From the NCBI GenBank assembly GCA_003134815.1, contig PLCO01000041.1, positions 1 to 58,595 of the forward strand: a DNA stretch of 58,595 nucleotides. The letters run 5' to 3'. This DNA is from Acidobacteriaceae bacterium. Its GTDB lineage: Bacteria; Acidobacteriota; Terriglobia; Terriglobales; Acidobacteriaceae. Of this stretch, positions 52,652-58,595 are shown piece by piece. Under the pieces are notes generated by a model, which was not told the DNA's origin, ran no database searches, and was given only the letters and a program-made list of their open reading frames with translations. Each line of letters opens with the position of its first letter. Within the stretch, counting starts at the first letter, position 1. A program made the position numbers and the translations under genes.

Positions 52652-52728
52652 GGCGGAGTAGCTCAGATGGTTAGAGCGTGGGATTCATAACCCCAAGGTC
52701 GGCAGTTCGATCCTGCCCTCCGCCACCA
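52652..52728 (+). tRNA. tRNA with CAU anticodon (Met or Ile2), CCA encoded
   Basis: A 77-base cloverleaf is visible. Acceptor GGCGGAG pairs with CTCCGCC, the D-arm is GCTC/GAGC, the anticodon loop TTCATAA reads CAU, and the T-arm is GGCAG-TTCGATC-CTGCC. It ends with an encoded CCA. The anticodon stem has one A-C mismatch at the loop end. The identity elements look like elongator tRNA-Met; a lysidine-modified tRNA-Ile cannot be excluded from sequence. The last 25 bases plus one following base are repeated at 52839. Confidence 0.93.
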
Positions 52729-53054
52729 GAGTTCCCAATACCGCATCGGCATCACGATCCTTCGTCCGCCACGGCGGCCTCAGGATTTCGCCTCAAGGCT
52801 CCCGTCGCTAGCGCTCCTCACGCCTTGAAAACGGCTCAAGTTCGATCCTGCCCTCCGCCACCAGCCTTCGCCCGTCGGGCTCCGGCTCGGCAGGCCACCG
52901 CATTCCAGTCGAGCTTCGGCTCGGCAGGCCATTCAAATGGAGCAGCCGCTCGCTATTCGCTCGCACAGGATTAGGCGTTATCAAGCAAGGCCGGGGCTTT
53001 AACTCGCCGGTGCGATCCTCGCGGTCCCCTTTAAGTCTTGCCCGCGCAAAATGC
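52729..53054. other. Intergenic region after the tRNA
   Basis: No coding frame is supported. Besides the tRNA 3'-end copy (52839-52864) it holds a 14-base direct repeat GGCTCGGCAGGCCA (near 52882 and 52919). Confidence 0.5.
52839..52864 (+). repeat. 26-bp copy of the tRNA 3' end
   Basis: Identical to 52704-52729, the T-arm, acceptor strand, CCA and one following base of the tRNA. The copies are 135 bases apart in the same orientation, the arrangement left by site-specific integration at a tRNA gene or by a local duplication. Confidence 0.8.
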
Positions 53055-53060
53055 TACAAT
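53052..53060 (+). promoter_or_regulatory. Extended -10 promoter of the phosphatase gene
   Basis: TGC-TACAAT is an extended -10 element, placing the start site roughly 12 bases before the ATG. It matches the TGG-TACAAT element of the kinase gene at 55636-55644. Confidence 0.5.
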
Positions 53061-53078
53061 TTGCCCACACCGGAACCC

Positions 53079-54788
53079 ATGAACGATCATTCCCCGCAGA
53101 CCGCCCCGCAGACCGAACCCGCGCTGGAAATCATCGCCCCTGACAACTCGCGACAGAAGGTCGCGTTGACGGCTGGCCCTTTCAACTTCGGACGCGGTGG
53201 CGAAGGCGACAATATTTTGCACCTCGACGACGGGCGCATCTCCCGCCAATGCGGAACAATTGTTGCCGACAGCGCAGGCCACCGCTTGCACGACCGCGGC
53301 AATCGCTACGGCTTGTTTGTGAACGGCGCCAAGGTGCAGCAACACTTGCTGCGCGACGGCGATGTAATCACATTTGGCGTCGACAACAGCTACAAAATCA
53401 TCTTCCATGCCGGATCGGCTCCCGCTCCGCCCCCGGCGCCCGTGTCTGTGGCCAATCTGCTGACGCGTATCGGCTCCATTTCCGATTTCGCCGGTACGAC
53501 GGGCTCCGGCGGATTGAACAAGCTGAATCTGTTATTGGAAGCGACTTCGCTTCTGCACTCGCAGCTTCCTCTTGATGCCGTATTGGGCACCATGCTCGAT
53601 CATGCAATTTCCGTTACCCACGCGGATCGTGGATTGCTGATCGAACCCGATGCGGAAGGCGTGCTTCGCGTTCACCAGGCCCGAAGCAACAAGGGCGAGG
53701 ACCTGCCGCCGGAAACCCTCAACCCCAGCCAGACCGCAATCAACCAGGCGATCACGAAGCAGTCAAGCGTGATTACGGAGGACCTGAACCTGGCCGGACT
53801 CGATCTAAAGGCCGCGGAAAGCATCGTGATTCAAGGGCTGCGCGCGGTGGTCGCGATTCCGCTGTATGCCTCTTCGCGCTCCACTGCCGACACCGGCTCA
53901 GAGCAGGAGAAGGGCCAACTGCTGGGCGTGATCTACCTTGACTCGCGCCGCATCGCTGCCTTCTCTGCGCTCGACCGCCAGATTCTGGATGCGCTTGCAG
54001 TGCAGGCGGCCAGCATTATGGACAACGCGCGGCTGGTGCTGCGGGAACGCGAAAGGCAGCGGCTGGAGCAGGAGCTGTCTATTGCCAGAACTATTCAGCA
54101 GGCGCTGCTGCCGCACGGGCTCACCGATTATCCGCATCTGCAAGTGACCGGCGCGCACTATCCCTGCCACGAAGTAGGCGGCGACTATTTCGATGTGGTT
54201 CCGGTGAGCGAGGATCGCACCGCAATTCTGATTGCCGACGTCAGCGGCAAAGGGCTGGGTGCGGCGCTGCTTACCACGATGCTGCAAGGCGCGTTGTCGG
54301 GATTGACCATGGGCGCCGATCCGGTGAAAGTCTTTAACCACATCAATAAATTTCTCTGCCGCCACGCAGAGGTCGGCCGCTACGCCACCATGTTTATCGG
54401 GATTGTGGGCGAAGACGGCATGTTCGAGTACATCAAGGCTGGACATCCATCGCCACTGCTGCTGCGGAACGGCACGGTGAGCGAGCTCTACACCGAGGGA
54501 TCGTTCCCAGTCGGCCTGATTCCCGAGGCAGAATACACGTCGGCACGGCTGCAGCTTGAGCCGGACGACACTCTGGTGCTCTTCAGCGACGGCGTCACCG
54601 AAGCGGAGAACCCTTCTCACGAACTCTTTGAGGTGACCGGATTAAGCCACGTTCTGGACGGCCAGAAGGTCGTCCCGGTCGAGGAGTTGCAGAAGACGAT
54701 TCTTGAAGCAGTGCGCGGGTTCTCCAAGGGCGCTGACCAATCCGATGACATTACTTTGCTGGTGGTGCGGTACTGCAAAGCGGCGTAA
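53079..54788 (+). CDS. FHA-GAF-PP2C (RsbU/SpoIIE-type) serine phosphatase
   Basis: The 569-residue product has three domains. An FHA domain (about 15-110; FGRG, RISRQCG, YGLFVNG) binds phosphothreonine, a GAF domain spans about 150-320, and the C-terminal PP2C domain has VGGDYFDVV, DVSGKGLGAALL, FSDGVTEAEN and SDDITLLVV, with the metal-binding Asp residues kept. RsbU-like phosphatases dephosphorylate STAS proteins; a STAS/RsbW pair lies 3 kb downstream. The FHA domain should link it to a Ser/Thr kinase such as the one at 55652. ATG 53079 is preferred over 53010. Confidence 0.93.
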   Translation: MNDHSPQTAPQTEPALEIIAPDNSRQKVALTAGPFNFGRGGEGDNILHLDDGRISRQCGTIVADSAGHRLHDRGNRYGLFVNGAKVQQHLLRDGDVITFGVDNSYKIIFHAGSAPAPPPAPVSVANLLTRIGSISDFAGTTGSGGLNKLNLLLEATSLLHSQLPLDAVLGTMLDHAISVTHADRGLLIEPDAEGVLRVHQARSNKGEDLPPETLNPSQTAINQAITKQSSVITEDLNLAGLDLKAAESIVIQGLRAVVAIPLYASSRSTADTGSEQEKGQLLGVIYLDSRRIAAFSALDRQILDALAVQAASIMDNARLVLRERERQRLEQELSIARTIQQALLPHGLTDYPHLQVTGAHYPCHEVGGDYFDVVPVSEDRTAILIADVSGKGLGAALLTTMLQGALSGLTMGADPVKVFNHINKFLCRHAEVGRYATMFIGIVGEDGMFEYIKAGHPSPLLLRNGTVSELYTEGSFPVGLIPEAEYTSARLQLEPDDTLVLFSDGVTEAENPSHELFEVTGLSHVLDGQKVVPVEELQKTILEAVRGFSKGADQSDDITLLVVRYCKAA

Positions 54789-54828
54789 AACATCTTGGGA
54801 CCAGGTGTTTGTTGAAATGGAAAAGAAA

Positions 54829-55244
54829 CTAAACCCGGTGGACTCGTTCAAGTTCTAATTCAGGGGGATTTGTGCTCGAATCGAAGGTTATTTTGTAGAA
54901 CTCGAAGAATCCGTTTCTACCAAGCAATCCTGCAATTGGCAGATTGGGCGCAAACGCGGCATTGATGGAAATCATTTCCATACCCACATAAAGCTGGATC
55001 GGATGGACCCAAACATCTTGCGACCCTCCAACTCCTGTGCGTGTCTCTCTCTCTTTCCCGCTTCCAGCTTTAAGCCTATCGACTGCGCAATTGACGCATG
55101 AAACATGCAATCGGCGGCACCAGAATCAACCATCGCTTCAAAGGGTCGGCTGCGCTGTGCATGCTTCTTTGATATGGAAACACGAATTAGAGGGAGAAGA
55201 ACGGAGCCGATTGGTGTGGGAACTGATTTGAAAGGGATGCGCAT
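54829..55244 (-). pseudogene. Retropepsin-like aspartic protease, frameshifted in a GA repeat
   Basis: Two overlapping frames together make one clan AA protease of about 137 residues. The first (from ATG 55244) has the catalytic VDSGAADC and ends in AGKRERH. The second carries the C-terminal half with IAGLLGRNGFF. They join in GAGAGAGAGA at about 55042-55053, and removing one GA unit would restore a single frame. The break may be a real mutation, a reversible slip, or a sequencing error. The ATG shares a base with the DUF5678 stop (TAATG), so the two genes form a pair. Confidence 0.75.
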
Positions 55245-55450
55245 TAAACAGAGAGTAAATCCCAACTTGGCGGGGTCTTCACAACGACCGCAGACTCGTT
55301 GCCCATCCGGTCCAGTTGATCCGCGACTTCCTGGTAGCTGTGGCCCTCGGCGACAATCTTCGTTTCATCGTCAGAAAGCGCAATCCACGCATTAAGAGGA
55401 GCCTGCTGAAGTGCGGCGGCCCGGGCTGCGTTCTGTGCTTTGGGTGTCAC
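55244..55450 (-). CDS. DUF5678-like small protein
   Basis: The 68-residue product starts at GTG 55450, with an AGGGATG purine-rich stretch upstream. It contains NAWIALSDDETKIVAEGHS, as in the DUF5678 family, followed by a helical YQEVADQLDRMG and a final VVVKTPPSWDLL. Proteins of this type are often encoded next to retropepsin-like proteases, as here, with a TAATG overlap. The pair resembles a toxin-antitoxin or maturation unit, but its function is not established. Confidence 0.72.
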   Translation of the reverse strand: MTPKAQNAARAAALQQAPLNAWIALSDDETKIVAEGHSYQEVADQLDRMGNESAVVVKTPPSWDLLSV

Positions 55451-55635
55451 GATTCCATCCCTATTGGCTTAGATGCTCGACCATACAATAGGGGAGCATC
55501 TGAGTCAATGACTACTTCACGTGACCCGATAAGCCGTTCACCTTCTAGGTATTGAGAGCGCCATAGGGTGGAATCTCTACAGAATCCCGGCCAACCCTCT
55601 CAAAGCCAAATCGGCTAAGAATGGTCGCGCCGGAT

Positions 55636-55644
55636 TGGTACAAT
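55636..55644 (+). promoter_or_regulatory. Extended -10 promoter giving a leaderless kinase mRNA
   Basis: TGG-TACAAT ends 7 bases before the ATG at 55652, so transcription should start on the start codon. No Shine-Dalgarno is present. Confidence 0.5.
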
Positions 55645-55651
55645 TCTCCGC

Positions 55652-57508
55652 ATGGGCGTCCCCAATGTTATTGGAAGGTATGAGATTGTTGAGGAATTGG
55701 GCCGCGGCGCAATGGGGAGCGTCTTCAAGGCGCGCGACCCTGCCGTAGGCCGCATTGTCGCCCTCAAAACCATCCATACTACAGCGCTTGAAGGCGCTCA
55801 GAGCGAAGAGTATCGCGCGCGATTCTATCGCGAGGCGAGGGCGTCGGGCGCTCTGGCGCATCCCGGAATTGTGCCTGTCTTCGACGTTGGCGAGGCCGAT
55901 GGAGCGCCTTTTCTGGTGATGGAGTTTGTCGAGGGCCGAAACCTTGCGGAAGCTGTGAAAAAGGGCGAGCGCTTCACGCTCGATCGCGTGTGCGAAATCG
56001 GCCAGCAGCTCGGCGACGCGCTTGGCTATGCGCACCGGCAGGGCGTGATTCATCGCGACATTAAGCCGGCCAACATTCTGATGACCTCGCGCGCGGTTTA
56101 CGGCAGCGAGCGGCCCCGCATCACCGATTTCGGCATCGCCAAACTGGTGGCCAGCGAGATTACGTCGACCGGCCAGTTGCTGGGCACGCCATCGTACATG
56201 CCGCCCGAGCAGTTCACCGGCTCGCCCATCGACGGCCGCGCCGACCTGTTTTCGCTGGGCGTGATTCTCTACTCGCTGGCGACCGGCGAGCAGCCTTTCC
56301 CCGGCGAGACCATGACCGCCGTCTCCTACAAAGTGGTTTACACGGAGCCGATTCCGCCGGCAAAGCTCAATCCAGCCATCCCGGCGAGGCTTGAAGCAGT
56401 GATCCTGAAGTGCCTGGCCAAGAGCCCCGCCGACCGCTACCAGACCGGCGAGGAGCTGGCGCAGGATCTGGCTGCCCTGCGCTCCAGTCCCACACCTTCA
56501 GTAATGCAAACCGGCGGTGGCCTGCTTCTTGGGGGCGACGCTACGCTCGCTCCGGGAGCTGCTGTTGCCTCGTCCCTTCCACCGGCACCGCCGACGACAC
56601 TGGCTTCTCTGGGCGCTGCCACTGCAACACTCACAACCACGCAACGCGGCTCGGGAACAGGCTCGGGAACAGGCACGGGAACGGGTCAGCAACAGGCCCT
56701 CAAAAAGCCCGCGAAACCGGCCCCGTTTGAAACCAAATTCGCCGTTGCGTTGTTTTGCGTGGCGGGCGCCGGCGCGGCGATTGCCGGCGGCTGGTTCTGG
56801 GTCGCGCATCGCAAGCCGCCGGCTCCGCCAAAACCCCCGATCACGGTTCCCGCGCCGCAACAACAGACCCCACCGCCTCCTCCGATTGCCGTCGTTCAGC
56901 CAACGGGTGCTCCTACCCCCTTTGGCGGTCCTGCGCCGAGCACATCGCCCAATGCAAAGCCGCCGGTGACGCCAGCCCCAGCTTCGCCGAAGCCGTCCGC
57001 GGGCAAGCCGCCTGCGACGAAACCAACTTCGTCACAGCCCACTCCGGCCCCGGAAAAGCCCGCTCCCTCCGCTCCCGCTACTCCGACGCCGTCGCCAGCC
57101 AAGCCTCAACCGCCCGCACCGGCCACCACAGCGACATTCGATCCCCGCAAGGCCGACCCAAACAAGAACGGCAAGTTGAAGATCGACGTGAGCAAATTCC
57201 CCAAGGGCCTGCCATTCACCATCTTGATGAATAAGCAGCCCTATCTGCACTTCATCACCGGCGACGGCAGCAGCCTGGACAATTTGTATGCTCCCCCTGG
57301 AATGCAGGAGTTTCGTGTCTCTTTCAAGAGCGCAGGCCAGGAGTGGGATGCAAAGGCCGTGAGCAGCGACTTCAAGGCAAAAAAGACCAAGATCCTAAAG
57401 GTTCAACTCTCGGAGAAAGGCAACGCGGACTCGAAAATTACCCTGCCGATCAGCAAGGATGCGCAACTCTCCATCTCCTTCTCGGCCACCTTCGGAGATC
57501 TCTTCTGA
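55652..57508 (+). CDS. PknB-like transmembrane Ser/Thr protein kinase
   Basis: The 618-residue product has a complete kinase domain (about 10-275): Gly-rich loop GRGAMGSVF (17-25), Lys39, HRDIKPAN (134-141), DFG (159-161) and a PPEQ activation-loop end. A Thr/Gly repeat region leads to one membrane helix (about 364-385), then a long Pro/Ala/Thr-rich stalk and a C-terminal beta-rich domain of about 110 residues outside the membrane. The stalk suggests a link to the cell wall or periplasm. STAS and anti-sigma genes follow. A -10 element 7 bases upstream suggests a leaderless transcript. Confidence 0.93.
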   Translation: MGVPNVIGRYEIVEELGRGAMGSVFKARDPAVGRIVALKTIHTTALEGAQSEEYRARFYREARASGALAHPGIVPVFDVGEADGAPFLVMEFVEGRNLAEAVKKGERFTLDRVCEIGQQLGDALGYAHRQGVIHRDIKPANILMTSRAVYGSERPRITDFGIAKLVASEITSTGQLLGTPSYMPPEQFTGSPIDGRADLFSLGVILYSLATGEQPFPGETMTAVSYKVVYTEPIPPAKLNPAIPARLEAVILKCLAKSPADRYQTGEELAQDLAALRSSPTPSVMQTGGGLLLGGDATLAPGAAVASSLPPAPPTTLASLGAATATLTTTQRGSGTGSGTGTGTGQQQALKKPAKPAPFETKFAVALFCVAGAGAAIAGGWFWVAHRKPPAPPKPPITVPAPQQQTPPPPPIAVVQPTGAPTPFGGPAPSTSPNAKPPVTPAPASPKPSAGKPPATKPTSSQPTPAPEKPAPSAPATPTPSPAKPQPPAPATTATFDPRKADPNKNGKLKIDVSKFPKGLPFTILMNKQPYLHFITGDGSSLDNLYAPPGMQEFRVSFKSAGQEWDAKAVSSDFKAKKTKILKVQLSEKGNADSKITLPISKDAQLSISFSATFGDLF

Positions 57509-57609
57509 TTTTTTGCGTTTGTAACAGGTGCGTCTGTAACAGGATTGTCACAATCGTCCAGTAGCATCTGCCTCGTAGATTCTTCAATTTTTTACGACAG
57601 AAAAGGGCG

Positions 57610-57951
57610 ATGGAAATGCAACTCTCCACGCAGGATATGGACGGCGGCGTCACCAGGGTGGAACTGGATGGGCGCATGGACATCGCCGGCGCGGCGGCTG
57701 TCGATATGAAGATGAACCTGATCGCGGGCAGCGCCAAGAAGCTTCTGATCGACTTGCAAAAGGTCACATTCCTTGGTTCCATGGGATTGCGGTCCATTGT
57801 GATACCCGCGCGCGCGGTGCTCAGCAAGGGCGGAAAAGTCGTCATCTTCGCGCCAACAGAGATGGTGGCATCGGTTCTCAAGGCCAGCAATATCGATTCG
57901 CTTTTGCCGATTCACCACGATCTGGCCGCAGCGATGGCCGCTCTACAATAA
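57610..57951 (+). CDS. STAS-domain anti-sigma factor antagonist
   Basis: The 113-residue product is a single STAS domain like RsbV/SpoIIAA. The phosphorylatable Ser lies in FLGSMGLRSIV (near 56-66), and the opening VTRVELDGRMDIAGA is typical. When unphosphorylated it should bind the RsbW-like kinase and free a sigma factor or other target. ATG 57610 has AAGGG only 2 bases away, and ATG 57616, 8 bases away, may be the real start. Its stop overlaps the next gene as TAATG. Confidence 0.92.
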   Translation: MEMQLSTQDMDGGVTRVELDGRMDIAGAAAVDMKMNLIAGSAKKLLIDLQKVTFLGSMGLRSIVIPARAVLSKGGKVVIFAPTEMVASVLKASNIDSLLPIHHDLAAAMAALQ

Positions 57952-58442
57952 TGAATGCGACCGCGTGTCTGGCGGAGACGATGCCCGCAGAAAACACAGT
58001 CAAGCCCGTGCCCCGGCTGACCCTGAAAAGTCAGCTCGACGACATGGCCGCGCTCTGGCCGTGGGTCGAGTCTCTGGCCGCCGAGTACGCCATCCCCGCC
58101 GACACGGTGTTCGCCGTGCACCTTTGCCTTGAAGAAGCGGTCTCGAACGTCATCCGCCACGGCTACGGAGGGCAGCCCGGTAACACAATCACCATCGATT
58201 TTTCATTGTCGGGCGGTCACGAGTTGCTCTTCACGGTTGAGGATCAGGCCCCGGCCTTCGATCCCCTTACCGCTCCGTTGGTTGAGGATGAGCCCGCGAC
58301 TTCGCCGCTCGATTATCTTCGCCCCGGAGGCCGCGGCATTCTTTTAATGCGCAATTTCGCCGGCTCGCTCAAATATGAGCGCCTCGAAAACGGCAATGGG
58401 GGCGGCAATCGCCTCACCATTGGGTTCGTCCTGCCGGGCTGA
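57951..58442 (+). CDS. RsbW-like anti-sigma factor/serine kinase
   Basis: The 163-residue product has a GHKL ATPase fold as in RsbW/SpoIIAB: N-box EEAVSNVIRHGYG (about 61-73), G1-like VEDQAPAFDP and G2 GGRGILLMRNF. G1 reads DQAP rather than DxGxG, as in many RsbW-type proteins. It should phosphorylate the STAS protein encoded just before it (one-base overlap) and hold a target inactive. No sigma factor gene follows within the window. Confidence 0.92.
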   Translation: MNATACLAETMPAENTVKPVPRLTLKSQLDDMAALWPWVESLAAEYAIPADTVFAVHLCLEEAVSNVIRHGYGGQPGNTITIDFSLSGGHELLFTVEDQAPAFDPLTAPLVEDEPATSPLDYLRPGGRGILLMRNFAGSLKYERLENGNGGGNRLTIGFVLPG

Positions 58443-58595
58443 TCCTCTTGCTCACCTTTTCTTGCCCCACTTCTTCCGCCGCTGATCGCTAACACTTTCG
58501 TTTCCGGCCTTATAGGGTGTATCGACATATACGGGTGGACAGCGTTGCGAGCGAAAATCCGGCCAGACGCGGCGGAGTCCGAAGGCTGTGGCGGG
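58443..58595. other. Right-edge region without a supported gene
   Basis: Only 153 bases remain. A short AT-rich patch (58511-58540, TATAGGG...CATATACG) may be a promoter for a gene beyond the window. Nothing else is seen. Confidence 0.35.

Overview
The window is 58.6 kb of GC-rich, gene-dense chromosome with no plasmid, phage or CRISPR signature. Gene content points to an aerobic, Gram-negative member of the Acidobacteriota, probably class Terriglobia. The pointers are an alternative complex III / caa3 oxidase operon, giant secreted choice-of-anchor/Asp-box proteins, several Ser/Thr kinases, KDO synthesis and TonB. This assignment is inferred from gene content; no marker gene is present to prove it.

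Layout. 1-7.5 kb, minus strand: the start of a TonB-like gene cut by the left edge, then secF-secD-yajC, an FmdE-family protein, a secreted protein, gatA and gatC. 7.6-14.7 kb: a 1653-residue surface protein, divergent from an esterase/beta-propeller fusion. 14.8-15.3 kb: a DUF433/DUF5615 toxin-antitoxin pair. 15.4-29.1 kb, minus strand: one respiratory operon, actABCDEF, a small membrane protein, a SCO factor and caa3 oxidase subunits II-I-III-IV, ending in a clear hairpin terminator. Electrons would pass from quinol through ACIII to the cytochrome c domain on subunit II and then to O2. 29.5-43.1 kb, mixed strands: an Amt-type ammonium transporter with a coupled small protein, a CPBP protease, a TPR protein, a Ser/Thr kinase, two alpha/beta hydrolases, hemB, a GT39-like membrane protein, an NCS2 purine permease and a glutaminyl cyclase. 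43.2-48.1 kb: hicBA, metF and ahcY facing an ArsR-methyltransferase fusion, which together look like a self-regulated SAM-cycle locus. 48.4-52.7 kb: a secreted protein, ada, kdsB and tRNA(CAU). 53.1-58.4 kb: an FHA-GAF-PP2C phosphatase, a DUF5678/retropepsin pair, a PknB-like kinase, a STAS protein and an RsbW-like kinase, which is a partner-switching set.

The most unusual layer is repeat structure at gene ends. (i) Heptanucleotide arrays occur at five places, four of them touching or within about 10 nt of a stop codon, and four of the five are followed within 8-15 nt by a GC-rich hairpin. In one case the composite is translated as the N-terminus of ActE. (ii) Short tandem duplications span the stop codons of yajC (18 bp), fmdE (15 bp) and ada (32 bp, three copies, frame-changing). 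(iii) The metF 3' end is duplicated as a 26-bp exact direct repeat flanking hicBA. (iv) The tRNA 3' end is duplicated as a 26-bp exact repeat 135 bp downstream. Other notable points are a retropepsin gene frameshifted in a GA repeat, an 11-G run inside tonB, phased A-tracts, and candidate leaderless promoters at hemB and a kinase gene.
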